Shown: positions 1-10,401 of the stretch, in pieces
Position numbering within the stretch: the stretch's first letter is position 1
Layout: every line of letters begins with the position of its first letter
From: Ophiosphaerella korrae
Taxonomy: Eukaryota; Ascomycota; Dothideomycetes; Pleosporales; Phaeosphaeriaceae
DNA: 64,000 nucleotides
NCBI GenBank assembly: GCA_028456385.1
Contig: JALNQF010000045.1
Location: 124,001-188,000, forward strand
Direction: 5' to 3'
The notes under the pieces: generated by a model
Databases searched by the model: none
What the model was told of the DNA's origin: nothing
The model's input: the letters and a program-made list of their open reading frames with translations, nothing else
Made by a program: the position numbers and the translations under genes

Positions 1-583
1 TGAGCGTCCAGGCAGCCTCTCAGCTGTGGCTGCGGAAATGGCGGGGTTCGGGTGCATCTACTACCGGTAGGTCGGTCTCAATTTTCTCGGCCCGTCATCT
101 AATGGCCTGACGTGTTTTACCAGTACTGGCCAAGATGCTCCGCATCTTGACCGTGGCCACCTCAACGCTTTTTTTTTATGCAAATGTGTGTTGCAACCTT
201 AATAACTGCGTAATGCAGCTGAAAAGTGAAGATATAAAACGGCCATGTTTGAGTATATTATATATAATATACAGAGTCATGGTTTTGAGCTTTTTACTCG
301 ACAAGTCGCTCATCTGCAATGGTTGTTGGTTACCTTTGTTGCCTCGCCGCCTGCCGCGCGGCCTTCTCAGCATCCTTTTCTACACGCGCGCCAACTGCAG
401 CTGAGGCTGCAGTAAGCACGCCAGAGCTTTTAACCTGCCTTTGGCTAGATTTTTGGCGTTGTTGACGCGCTCGCGATACTGCAGTAATGTGGTGTAGCTC
501 GCGCTCGTTGATGTGAGCGACCCTAGCGTGAACTGCGGACTAGTCCAATACGGCTATCAAGTCCAAATCAGGGCTGCTCATTC
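1..583. other. Gene-free left edge
   Basis: I see no coding region, RNA gene or clear repeat boundary here. Short open frames exist on both strands but have no recognisable domain or start context. The stretch adjoins a cluster of transposon remnants and is probably degraded repeat sequence. Confidence 0.4.
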
Positions 584-984
584 TATGGTACAAGGCATAG
601 GTAGTGTAGGTGGGGCCCGGGCGGCAGGGGTGCGCAGGAGTAGCTCAAGCCTGATTCAGCCTTGTTTTACATACAAACTTCAGTAAGGCGTGGACACGCA
701 GGCGACTGAAAATCACAGATTTCAATACAAAATTACAGAAGATTTGATGTGAAACAGTCGGGTAGAGAGGTATCGCTTGACCCCTGCCGCCCGGGAGTAG
801 CTTAAGTCTGGTTTAGTCTTGTTTTACATACAAACTTCAGTAAGGCGTGGACACGCAGGCGGCCGAAAATCACAGATTTCAATACAAAATTACAGAGGAT
901 TTGGTGTGAAACAGTCGGGTAGAGAGGTATGGCTTGACCCCTGCCGCCCGGGACCCACTTACACTACCTATGCCTTGTACTATA
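584..984. mobile_element. MITE-like element with 44-bp inverted ends
   Basis: The ends are inverted repeats of 44 bp (588-631 against 937-980) that differ at only two positions. A TA dinucleotide sits just outside each end (584-585 and 983-984), as expected for a Tc1/mariner-type target duplication. No coding capacity is visible, so it would be non-autonomous. The interior is dominated by a tandem duplication with a period of 157 bp. That the Tc1/mariner element just downstream could mobilise it is only a guess, because their terminal sequences differ. Confidence 0.7.
638..951 (+). repeat. 157-bp tandem duplication inside the MITE
   Basis: Two copies lie head to tail, about 638-794 and 795-951. 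Each carries a GAGTAGCT-type start, the segment GTTTTACATACAAACTTCAG and a shared GGGTAGAGAGGTAT block. Most differences are transitions (C/T or A/G), suggesting duplication followed by mutation. Each copy ends in the same CCTGCCGCCCGGG found at the element tip, so the second unit brings its own copy of the inner end. Confidence 0.75.
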
Positions 985-1070
985 ATAGTAGCTTGATATC
1001 TTAACAACAGCTCAATATGTTACGAATGTAACCAGGTCCATCAGTCGACTGTGGCTAAACCCAATACAAG

Positions 1071-2330
1071 GCTCCCTGTCACTATAGCGCCTTGGCATAA
1101 GTCTCCTGAATTCTCTCAACTTTGGTCAATCTGAATTGACTATCAACGCCAGCCAGCTAGCCAGCCAGCCAATCACGCCCTCTTTACATCGTCACCGAGT
1201 CCGCAAGCGCCCCCGAGATGCTCCAAAGCAGAATAACAACCCTGACAACCCTGACAATCCTGACAACCATGAGGATACGACAAGTTCCAGCCGCCTTACG
1301 TACCGCCAACGCATTGAGATCCTTACGCTAAGCAATTACGCTGGCTAGAAACCCAACCAGATTAGCAGTACGCTCAATATTGCACGATCAACTGTCCGGT
1401 ATACGATCAAGAAGCCTGAAACACCTAAGAAGCCACGAGGTAGGCTTCCTATACTTGATACACCTCTACGGAAGCGCCTTATCCAACGAGCAACTATTGA
1501 TAGGTATCATAGGAAGCTCTGTTACCTAGAGGTAGCAGAGCTTAAAGGGATACAGGCCTGTAGACGTACGCTACAGAAAGCATTTGAAAAAGGGCTCTAC
1601 TTTCGACGTATTGCGACAGAGAAGCCTCTTCTTACAGAAAAACACAGACAAGATAGGCTTAGCTAGGTATAGCTCCATCTCTCATGGAATGAGTGACAGT
1701 AGTCGAGAGTTATATGGACAGATGAATGCTTAATTATCTGTAGATATAACGGAAAGATATATGTTACACAGATAGTAGAGGAGAAGTATCTACCTGCTTG
1801 TTGTATCCCAAAGTTTAGGGGATATTCAGTCTGTATAATTTAGGCCTGCATTACAAGTACTCTTAAAGGTCCTCTTGTTATCTTTTAAAAGGGAGGAATT
1901 TAATGGGTAGATCTATAGAGAGACGATTGTACCTGTAATTCACAGCTTTAAGAAGTCTGTACTAGTGCCTATCCTTATAGAGGATGGAGCATCAATTCAT
2001 AGAGCCTACGCAACTCAAGCGTTACATAGGGAGCTTGGAATTCTACAGATAAAGTAGCTAGCTAACTCACCAGACCTCAATCCTATTGAGAATGTCTGGC
2101 GGCTACTAAAGTATCGCGTTGGAAAGAGGTTTCCAAAGACTACAGCTGAGGCAGAGCAATATGTAAAAGAAGAGTAGGAAAAGATTACTGTACAGGACTT
2201 CAAACACCATGTATCTAACATGAGAGAGCGTTGCCAGGCTGTAACTGACGCAGATGGCTGGCATACAAAGTGGTAGAGAGAGCAAATCAAGAACCTAATT
2301 TTTGGCCAAGGCGCTATAGTGACAGGGAGC
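1071..2330 (+). mobile_element. Degraded Tc1/mariner-type DNA transposon
   Basis: Perfect 26-bp inverted repeats bound the element: 1071-1096 (starting GCTCCCTGTCACTATAGCGC) and its reverse complement at 2305-2330. The interior on the plus strand translates, with many stops, to an IS630/Tc1/mariner transposase. Visible are an N-terminal helix-turn-helix-like region ending near 1420, the WTDE catalytic block near 1720, the EDGASIH block near 1980 and the NSPDLNPIENVW block near 2065. These carry the family's DDE/D residues. It cannot make a full protein. A flanking TA duplication is not evident, perhaps because the right flank is a G-run. Confidence 0.85.
1136..2280 (+). pseudogene. Tc1/mariner transposase pseudogene
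   Basis: This would have been the DDE transposase that cuts and rejoins the element at TA sites. The reading starts near 1136, with a region rich in Pro-Asp-Asn repeats, and meets its first in-frame stop at 1348. Several further stops follow up to the C-terminal NSPDLNPIEN region around 2065-2120. TAG and TAA dominate, which fits CpA-to-TpA damage of CAG, CAA and TGG codons. Family assignment rests on the spacing and order of the WTDE, DGASIH and NSPDLNPIEN blocks. The exact original start is uncertain. Confidence 0.8.
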
Positions 2331-2788
2331 GGGGGGGCAACCCGCACATGAGCCCCCCTTGTAGACCCCGACAGCGGGGGTGAGCTTGAGCGGAATGACG
2401 CAACCGAACATAACCTAAGCACGTGATTACCTCGCCGCTTCGTGTGCGCCTTGGCACGGCGAGATATATGCACACCTGCAATTGTGCCAACCTGCTCGTA
2501 ATTTACTTGCCTACCCCACCACACCCGGAGCCATCTCCTCTTCTGACTTCTAGCCCGAACAGGCTCGACACTTATCCCCGACATAAGCCCGCCCTTTACA
2601 TAATGTGACAAGCAAATTTGGCACGTTGTAGAGAGAGTTGAAGATCTATTGACTATCTGTAATCTTAGCCCGGGCTGAGTATATATAGCCAACCGGGCTC
2701 GGTAACCTCGGTAATCTCAGCTCTCTACAGGGTTCTCTGGAGCGAGCCGGAGGAGCCTGAACCGAGCTCAAATCAGTTGTGACACATA

Positions 2789-3093
2789 ATAATAAATCCT
2801 AAAATTTTAGTTTTATCGTTGTATAGCTACTTTAAGACTCTTATTTGATTTAGGAAGTAAATTTGTTGCGGAGCAAAAGTTAGAGTCCGAACTCTAAGGT
2901 TCTGCTCACTTGAACGGTATTTGTACTGCGCGACAAAATTTACAGTGTAGTTCTAATGGGTGTAGTATTTTGGCACAAAATTGGGGGCCAAAACTTAATA
3001 TTTTTACAATAGCTACATTTGCTACACTGATGCTTCTATAGGTACTTCTAGTTAGATATAAGAGGCTTGTCGTAAAAATTTAGGATTTATTAT
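2789..3093. mobile_element. Small inverted-repeat element
   Basis: ATAATAAATCCTAAA at 2789-2803 reappears inverted at 3079-3093, and the match extends weakly inwards with one indel. The 305-bp interior has no coding frame and contains a 60-bp hairpin repeat that is also found near 57.4 kb. It could be a MITE or the eroded end of a larger element. Confidence 0.4.
2864..2923 (+). repeat. Dispersed 60-bp hairpin repeat, copy 1
   Basis: The copy matches 57378-57437 with few differences. Its core TTAGAGTCCGAACTCTAA is a near-perfect inverted repeat, and an outer GAGCA...TGCTC pair can extend the stem. The copies lie 54 kb apart in two transposon-rich regions, so it is probably a conserved piece of a repeat family. 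Confidence 0.6.
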
Positions 3094-4254
3094 CAAGCTG
3101 TTGTCAAGATACCAAACCACGGTTTTCGGCGGTTTTATGGGGTGGCCCGGTTACCGGTTTTGGCCCTTGCGCCCCCCTTTAAAATCGGTCAACACAGGGC
3201 TGCCGGAAGTATGCAGGCCGGCTGTTATCCACCGCAGCTCTCTATAAAATTAAGTTAGAATGTAGAATTGATTTAGTTGCCCTTTGTCTCTTTAATCATA
3301 AGAGATAAAAAAATCTTGAACGTTGATGAAGATACAGCTTTGTGGGGAGAAGACCCCTGCTGAGACCTGGGCATCACAGCAACGATTACCAGTTACATGC
3401 ATAGCACCCACCCTTCCAGTGCTTAGTTTAGGGATTTCTGATCACAAACCGCCCTTGGCAAAGTTTTGCTAAAATCTTTTCAACAGAACAGCGCCGATAG
3501 CAAGGAGGTAGTCTAGCCACATGACCTGCCGTGAGTGAGAGCCGACTCCCGAGGCTCAGGTCACTTTCACAATTTACCGCTCAGTCCACGAGCTGGTCCA
3601 AACACTGGGATGAAAGCGTTGGGACGCCCATCCAGGTGTCCATGAACGAAGACACAAGGGCTGAATACCAATGAGAACCTCATTACTCAATCACTAATAA
3701 GGATCTAGAATGGGTTCATAGCGCCCTGCCGCTCTCATCTGCCTCAGAAAAAAGCTCATGAGGTCGAAGGTTCCTCACTGAGGATAAACAAATACACCCA
3801 TTTTAACCAAGTGCTGCATAAATCCTGGATGAGCAAGTCATGGCCTGATGAGGCTCTAATGAATGATACCTTCGGCAGTTGTTGGAACTGTTTCTCAAGC
3901 AAGCCTGATTTTCCACTTTTCAGGCTTAGCGTATAGAAGGACTGGTTTGTGCAATGGTTGGACCAATGGAATAACGCCTCTTGTATCGTTCCCAAACAAT
4001 CAGCCCAAGGCCACAAGGTTGCTGATTGGCGGCCCTGTAGGGGCGAAGGATGCTGTTTGACCTAACCAGATTTCAAAAGGACAAAAGGAACGATTTCCTC
4101 ATCAGCTCTGCATTTCAGGAAACGAAAGATGACAAAAGTGAATATATTCCACATTGTGTAAGTGTCTCCCGTCCCCACGACCACCTCGAAATGTACCTTC
4201 AAAGTATGCCATGATCCTAACACTCTTTCTTAGTTAGACTCCCCTATGCCCAAC
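3094..4254. other. Intergenic, nothing recognised
   Basis: There is no domain-bearing frame, tRNA-like B box or long repeat. The short open frames on both strands lack supporting codon patterns. Confidence 0.4.
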
Positions 4255-5222
4255 CTAGGGCATGAGGGAACAGAGACCCCAAACGCAACAAATTACAACA
4301 ATCCAGAATACGCTGTAGAAAGCCTTCTTCGTTAAAGCCTCTTGATCCGACTGTCCCTCACCAAACCTCCTATCGCGGGCAGCAAAGGTACCATAACCGG
4401 GCTGAACACTAGGATCGATGTCACTCCTCTCAGCCACTTGTGGGTTGAGGTTTGGGCAGTCGACAGCATTTGCTTCACCAGCATCATGACTCGAGTTATG
4501 CTGGAGCATGCTGTCCACTATGCGTCGTTAGTGAAATAGTCGTTTGTGTGAACATGCAGTAGGCCACCTACTCCAATTTTTTCCTTCTGTAGATGAAATG
4601 AACTTATTAACTTTTGCAAGATACTCGTCGCTGATTTTATTTTGTAAAATCGAGTTGCTCACGCCATCTATTGGCACCCGCCTTTGGAGTGCTGTGACCA
4701 TTTTGGCCACCAATTCGGATCTGTTTTTAACAGCAAGGACACATTGAGGAATATCAAAATGAATATTGAAGACTAAGAGCTCCTTTGGACTTCTGGGATA
4801 ATTTTTGCAGAGGATCTTGTCGACGTAGGCAACATCTGCGTAGCCAACCCTCTCTACAAATGGTCAGCTTCCAGATGCTGGTACGCAGAATCCTGATATA
4901 TAGCAAGCCTTCTCCATCGACCGTCCAAGCGCATATTCATTCAACGGGTTTACACGACACGGGGCCGGGTACGGGACATGAGAAGCGAAGACAAGATGCT
5001 GTCGGAAGATGCATTGTGTATCTACAGCGTGGGACGAAACGTCATGGTAACAATGGCGATACGCCTGTAACTCCCGTTCCGTGCCCAATGCAGGTGCAGA
5101 CAATTGAGAAGCGGCTTACCTTGGACTTCAACTACCAAGCGCTGATCCTCCATTTCGGCGATTTCTGGCCAGAGGCCAGGCAGTGGGGTATGAGAGCAAG
5201 TAGACGCGGACGTGCCGGCCAT
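4255..5222 (-). CDS. Spliced hypothetical protein with C-terminal membrane anchor
   Basis: I do not recognise the family. Two exons are well supported: about 4853-4572 and 4517-4255. A 54-bp intron (GTAGGT donor, CACTAAC branch, CATAG acceptor) joins them in phase and restores a continuous reading through ...GKNW/MDSMLQ. The last exon ends in a hydrophobic stretch (FYSVFWIVVICCVWGLCSLM) right before the stop, a tail-anchor arrangement. Upstream, an ATG at 5222 in good context opens a frame to a GTAAGC donor at 5119, giving a likely first exon 5222-5120. The middle junctions between 5119 and 4853 are unresolved, so the N-terminal half is tentative. No close neighbour suggests a role. Confidence 0.45.
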
Positions 5223-6149
5223 GGGGTCAAGCGAGAGAGATACGGACGCGGGGGTGCTACAGCGGTGGCGATAGCGATGGCAGACGTTCTGCGGCCCAAG
5301 TGTCGTCAGACGGACAAATCTGCTTCACGTAGAGGAGGACGTGCGTACGGGGGGGCTAAGACGGGCTGCGATGGTGCTGAAGGAGGGCCTATGACGGGTT
5401 GCGCAAGATGGATTTGTTTTGGGTTTCTACCTACGATGACGATTGCAGTTTGCCAAGAAGCACACTGCTTGAGTCGAACACGAAGAGGCCGCTCAATAGT
5501 TAGTATACAGATGGGTGTGGCAGTATTTGAGTCCAGATGCACTCGAGAACGCGATGATGGGAGAGAGCAAGGGTCTACGCTAGTGGGGCCTCGGTTGTGC
5601 ACGGTCCAGTTTCGAATCACCATCAATCCCTACACTAATTTTGGTCTCTTTTCACCAAACAATTGATGATGCCTATGTGCAACATGCAGCGAAGTGGAGA
5701 TGGGAGGCAAGCCCAGCATCGACTCCCACCCAACCCGGAGACCCCGCTGTCCGTCCTCAGCCACACGAACAGGTGCGCTTTCATTGGAACGATAGCGTTC
5801 GATAGAAACTGCACTTCTCCTTCCCTTTTGTGGGTGCGATTTCTTGTGTGCTGTATGGACTAGTTTTTTGGACGGTGGGCAAGTCTTTGGCTGATGCGTA
5901 CACAGTTACCGTATCTTGGTTGGCGCAGCACTTTCAAGCTACCCCTCCGACTCACCCTGTCATCACGAGCAGATACACATGAGCTGGCAAGACTTCTCGC
6001 ACTGAGTTCACACAAAGACACTATGCACAGATTATCCGCGGGCCGCTTAGGATAGAACGGTCCCAGCACGCCGGGGTTTTGGTTGTTGCCTCGCAGTTGT
6101 GGTCCCTGCATCGCCAGGCATTAGCCACGCAACGTGGCTGTGCTGAGTG
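5223..6149. other. Intergenic, nothing recognised
   Basis: The stretch separates a minus-strand hypothetical gene from the plus-strand zinc-finger gene, so it should contain both promoters. No motif is clear. Just inside the start of the zinc-finger gene, GTCCTTCTAG resembles a 3' splice site, so a 5' exon or leader intron is possible. Confidence 0.35.
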
Positions 6150-7565
6150 ATGCTTGCCCAGCCTTCCCGTGTCCTTCTAGGCCGACCAAAAGCTGAGTGC
6201 TGTCAAGCACCTCCCGATGCCATGTGCGCATCGACAATACCCGACGATAACTTCTTCGACAACTACATCCATCATTCCGTCTACGATCCCTCCCAGAAGA
6301 CCACTGCGCTTTCGTCGCCGGACGCACCCTCGCCATCTGCCTCCTCCCTTCATACATCATCCTGCGCTCAACGTACCCAACAAATCATCCCACATACAGC
6401 TACCCACAATGTGCCCCAGGCCTACCCTGTTGGCCCTGATATTTTTGGAAATGGAATCGACTTTCTATGCTTTGTCGATCGGGAAGATGTTGAGGCAGAA
6501 TTAGCTACAACCTTTGGGCGCCACCCTAAAGAGGAACTAGCGGATGAGCTGGACGTGCTAGGGCCTTATCAAACTCTCGAATTAGGGGATATCGAGTATG
6601 ATCTACCGTCGTTTTTGACGAGCAAAACACTGGGAAAAACGTGGTACGATTCTGATACAAATGCCAATATTGCCGGCATTTCCAATGTGGACTCGGCCGT
6701 ATATTGTACTTCACCTTCAGCAACTACTGTATCCGAAGTAGATACTGTATGCTCCAAGGCGACATCAATATCAAGCAGGAACTCTGGAAGCTCGGAATCT
6801 AGATCTTATGGATTTGGACCTGCACACACATCGCATGCCCTGGCTGGAATATCTGCGCTTCGGGCACCGCCCACCATGCAGACTGCATCAGACCATAAAT
6901 GCAATAAACCAATCCTTTGCCGTCTCTGTAATCGCTCGTTTACCTTACCCAAAGATCTTAAAAGACACATGACTTCAATCCACGACCAAGAAAGATTTCA
7001 CTGCTCAGTATCAGGCTGCCAGCTAAGGTTCACACGCAAAGACAAACTTCTGCAGCATGCCAGAACACACAGGAATGTGCACAATACTGTTCAGAGAGCA
7101 GGTTCCCCTCATCCTCCCTCGAACATTCTCTATACGGATGCTTTGGCGATAGATTCTGGATCTGAGCCTGAACGCATATCAACTAGCTACACAGGTGATG
7201 GCAATGATTTGGACCTCCTCCACCTTGGAGTATCGTTAGAACCCTCAAGTAGCCCCAGCCAATGTGATGAAGGCAAAAGTAAGCGATTCACATGTCCACA
7301 TTGCCCACAGAAATTCAATCTTCCGCATGATCGCTCAAGGCACATGAGGACACTTCATAGTAGACAGGAGAATGGGATCGTATACAGGTGTGCTGTGTCT
7401 GACTGCGCCAAGCGGGATAAGATGTGGACGAGACTGGACAATTTCAAGAAGCACCTAGCAAAGCAGCATAAAGCTGAGAGCATACCGGAACTTGTCCGAG
7501 AATCAAGGGCTCTTGGGTCCAGTGACCTCTTTACGGTCACAACGCCTAAAATGTTCTCACGGTAG
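6150..7565 (+). CDS. C2H2 zinc-finger transcription factor
   Basis: A probable nuclear DNA-binding regulator of 471 residues in one exon. Four C2H2 fingers come in two pairs: residues about 257-280 (CRLCNRSF... H-M-x3-H) and 286-310 (CSVSGC...HARTH), then 382-406 (CPHCPQKF...HMRTLH) and 415-440 (CAVSDC...HLAKQH). A Ser/Asp-rich linker separates the pairs. The roughly 250 N-terminal residues are low-complexity, as in activation regions. A second ATG at 6222 could also be used. No target can be deduced. Paired fingers of this type are common in filamentous ascomycetes. The next gene, on the opposite strand, converges on its 3' end. Confidence 0.85.
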   Translation: MLAQPSRVLLGRPKAECCQAPPDAMCASTIPDDNFFDNYIHHSVYDPSQKTTALSSPDAPSPSASSLHTSSCAQRTQQIIPHTATHNVPQAYPVGPDIFGNGIDFLCFVDREDVEAELATTFGRHPKEELADELDVLGPYQTLELGDIEYDLPSFLTSKTLGKTWYDSDTNANIAGISNVDSAVYCTSPSATTVSEVDTVCSKATSISSRNSGSSESRSYGFGPAHTSHALAGISALRAPPTMQTASDHKCNKPILCRLCNRSFTLPKDLKRHMTSIHDQERFHCSVSGCQLRFTRKDKLLQHARTHRNVHNTVQRAGSPHPPSNILYTDALAIDSGSEPERISTSYTGDGNDLDLLHLGVSLEPSSSPSQCDEGKSKRFTCPHCPQKFNLPHDRSRHMRTLHSRQENGIVYRCAVSDCAKRDKMWTRLDNFKKHLAKQHKAESIPELVRESRALGSSDLFTVTTPKMFSR

Positions 7566-7825
7566 CGCATCAATATACGTTATGGGATAGGTAGGTAGTC
7601 ACGATGATAACGTTTTAGTTTCAATAATCATAGTGGTAAAGACGTGTCTTTATTCTGTTTGTGTGCTACAAATTTCCTCATGCCCCATAGCTCTGTAACA
7701 GCAAAAATGAATGTGATTAAAGTGAAGAAGAGAGAGGAGAGATGTCAGTCCAATACGCAAAAGAGAGTCCTATACAGGCCACTGGCCTGCTTCCAACACA
7801 TCAGACCTCTCAGTCAACCTCAAAG

Positions 7826-9427
7826 TTATGCAGCATTTGGCATAATTGGCGGGGGACGGTTCAGTGGCTCTGGGGCTGCATTGTCCATACTTGCCGTGCT
7901 ACTTCTGGACAACGGGCCAATCTGCAACTGATCCAACTGCGCGTGTGAATCAAGCTCCTTCCTACACCCCATTTCAGCCAGGCGGAAAAGCAGTCCACAA
8001 AGCGAGTTTGGGTCACTAGCTTCGCCACGAAACCAGTTCCAAGCATCCTTCAATGAAGGCTTGATAATTTCTTCGCTTCGAAGCCCTTCCAGTGTTTGAT
8101 AGCGTTTTGGGTTGCTTAAAACGAAGTCGATACTTTCCATCTGGCTTTCGTTAAGTCTGGCTGATTGCAAATAGGTTTTCGCAGTTGCTGCGCCGCCTTC
8201 GAGGGAGTATTGTAGCATGGTCATAGCGCTCATCATGATAGAGCACTGTTCGCGTGCACAAAAGTACGATTGGGGAGCCCGGTACGGCTGCTCCAGGAGC
8301 AGGTGTCGAATGAGGCATATAACTATGCTCATGTCGGCAGCCAATCGAGGCTTGCCCTTGAAAGTTTGGATAATCAATTGCTCCGTTTGGTCGAAACCAT
8401 ATGGATACTTGAGCTCCTTCAAGGCCTTGCGTACCGCCACCGGGTAGTTCTTATTCTGCCCTTCAAGAAATTTGAAGAGAATATACATGCCTTCGCTTCG
8501 CGCGTCGGTCGGATGATCCCAATCGTCTGGTTCCTCAAGCGCTTCGAATTCGGTTTTTTGGAAATCCCGAAAAAATACGGTGAGTTCTACTCGGTGGTTG
8601 AACCGGGCCCACGTCCTTTTGTGGACCATGTCTTGAAATTGTTCAAGAAGAAGGTCGCCACTGTGCACAAGCCCGTTCAGTGCATCCAGTGTCCGTTCTT
8701 CTTGATGAGTTGGAGGACCGTATACATAGCTTTTGTAGACAATGTCGTGTCCAACTTCAGCCCAGGCATGGGTAAGTGCCGAAACAACTTGAATCTCCAC
8801 CCTGTCGCCTGGCATGGGTTCATAATGTTCTCCTCCCTGATTTTCCTTCATTGGAACTCGATAATGAATTGCGCGATATCCGAGGTGTCTTGGCTGATAT
8901 TTCTTCCCCTTTTTCTTTCCCTTGGAATCTTCTTCGGAGGTTGTTACTCTCGAAAGGGCGTTCTCCAGATTCTCTTCAGGATGTCTTTTGGGTTTTATTT
9001 CTTTGCCCCATATCTCCTGAATTACATTTTCCACCTTTTCATACTCCTCAATTGTGGGCATATACAAAATAATGCGAACCCCTGCTAAGTCAACTACATC
9101 TTTACGAATATCGTCCGCATCCTGGTATAGCTTTTCTTCATAACGAACAACTAACTTCTCTTTAAGGCTCTTCTTATCCTTTGCTCTCGAAGAAAGCTTG
9201 AATTGTTTGACGCCGCCTTGCTGGAGTTTTTCTTGTAGAATTTCCGTTACAGATTGGGCCATTCCTTTATAGTGCTCGAAGAAATACTCCCTCGTTATAA
9301 ACTTCTCTACGACTGGGGGAATCTCTATGTCTGCTATCCAGGTTGCCGGGCGTGTCATGGCTTGAATTCTATTGGTATCCGGCTGCTGTTCCGGTACTTC
9401 CATGTCAGCACAATTCAGCATTTTCAT
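7826..9427 (-). CDS. RelA/SpoT-domain protein (alarmone synthetase-like)
   Basis: A 533-residue single-exon protein whose residues about 75-235 match the nucleotidyltransferase domain of RelA/SpoT (p)ppGpp synthetases. Visible blocks are DLAGVRI at 113-119 (metal-binding Asp region), GYRAIHY at 183-189 (the GYRSLH-type loop that stacks the acceptor guanine) and EIQVVSALTHAWAEVGHD at 211-228 (EIQ[VI]R...HAWAE motif). A basic Lys-rich insert (about 168-177) precedes the GYRAIHY block. There is no HD hydrolase, TGS or ACT domain, so it resembles small synthetases with a fungal C-terminal extension of about 300 residues. Activity in fungi is not implied by the sequence alone. No signal peptide is seen, so it is probably cytosolic. 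Confidence 0.85.
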   Translation of the reverse strand: MKMLNCADMEVPEQQPDTNRIQAMTRPATWIADIEIPPVVEKFITREYFFEHYKGMAQSVTEILQEKLQQGGVKQFKLSSRAKDKKSLKEKLVVRYEEKLYQDADDIRKDVVDLAGVRIILYMPTIEEYEKVENVIQEIWGKEIKPKRHPEENLENALSRVTTSEEDSKGKKKGKKYQPRHLGYRAIHYRVPMKENQGGEHYEPMPGDRVEIQVVSALTHAWAEVGHDIVYKSYVYGPPTHQEERTLDALNGLVHSGDLLLEQFQDMVHKRTWARFNHRVELTVFFRDFQKTEFEALEEPDDWDHPTDARSEGMYILFKFLEGQNKNYPVAVRKALKELKYPYGFDQTEQLIIQTFKGKPRLAADMSIVICLIRHLLLEQPYRAPQSYFCAREQCSIMMSAMTMLQYSLEGGAATAKTYLQSARLNESQMESIDFVLSNPKRYQTLEGLRSEEIIKPSLKDAWNWFRGEASDPNSLCGLLFRLAEMGCRKELDSHAQLDQLQIGPLSRSSTASMDNAAPEPLNRPPPIMPNAA

Positions 9428-10102
9428 ATCTTATTTGGAGCCCTTTCATGTATATTGACCTACTTCTATTACCGACATGATTGCTACAGCGAAAAATAAA
9501 CAACAATCTCTAGCACCGTTTGGAGAAAGATGGGAAGGCAAACAAAGAGTTTGAGACCACGGCTTATAGACGTGATGGCGGCGTAGGCGGCGAAACAATG
9601 GAAACTAGACGGTAAAGGAGATTGAAAACGCAGAAGCTTTATTCACAACGAGGCTGAATGAGTATAAGCCTAAACGAAGAGGAAGGAAGCCAGAGTTGTA
9701 GATGGACAACATCGTCTACCTAACCGCAGCCATACTTATATACACCAGACAGTAAATAGCAATGCAGGACGTAGGAGAGGGCACTTAATTCATGAATATC
9801 ATCGTCCTTCAAGGCAGTATGCGCAGCCAGGCTGGGCTGAAAGGCAGAGGACGTCAATGTGTGATCCTCTCATTCGTTGCACCCATATCTAACTTTTGTT
9901 ATCGAGAAATTACATAGCTCTTTATAATAGCTTTACATGTTTTGGTACAATGCTAGATTTTTAGGTAATATAGCTTGTGCACGAAGATCTCGTGCCGAGA
10001 CTGATTCCCGAGCATTCAATGTTCCAAAATCAGGCTAGCACTTCCAAGGTTGAAGGACGCACTTAGCCCCACACCTGCAGCTTCCGGTCACCACCTGCAT
10101 CG
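9428..10102. other. Intergenic, nothing recognised
   Basis: Upstream region of the RelA/SpoT-like gene. No gene or structured repeat is visible before the MITE fragment that starts near 10103. Confidence 0.4.
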
Positions 10103-10212
10103 GCTATAGTAGAGTGCCTTCGCAGAGTATAACAGCCAGTGTGATCTAGAGCCGTAATTCGTCAAGCTTTGGCGGGGACGCGATCCGCCGTGCGAAAGCA
10201 CCGTAGATGTTA
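10103..10212. mobile_element. MITE copy 1, internally deleted
   Basis: The segment AACAGCCAGTGTGATCTAGA and the following 70 bp match the element at 12611-12750. The left arm is shortened: CCTTCGCA is followed directly by the central AACAGCC block. The right end (GCACCGTAGATGTTA) corresponds to GCACTGTAGTTA in the fuller copy. Most substitutions are transitions. Confidence 0.65.
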
Positions 10213-10401
10213 GACAAGTAAGCGTCTGACACAATCCACCAGATCTGCCTTGCCATTGCGCGTTATTCGACAAGGGTTTGTGAAAAGCCTCAGCACCTTG
10301 GCGTCTGATGTTTTTGATATCTGGGTAACGTCGAGCCGCGTTCCGGAAGGTATGCGGAACATTCTCAGCCTGATGCATCATTACCCGACAACCAACTCCA
10401 G

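Noticed and set aside
2015..2692. 225-codon minus-strand frame over the mariner element
   Set aside because: Antisense to the transposase remnant and extends into unrelated flank.
4785..5666. 293-codon plus-strand frame
   Set aside because: Composition is Arg/Gly-rich and irregular with no recognisable domain, and it overlaps the better-supported spliced minus-strand gene.
8270..9088. 272-codon plus-strand frame with hydrophobic stretches
   Set aside because: Antisense shadow of the RelA/SpoT-domain gene. The hydrophobicity arises from complementing Lys/Glu-rich codons.
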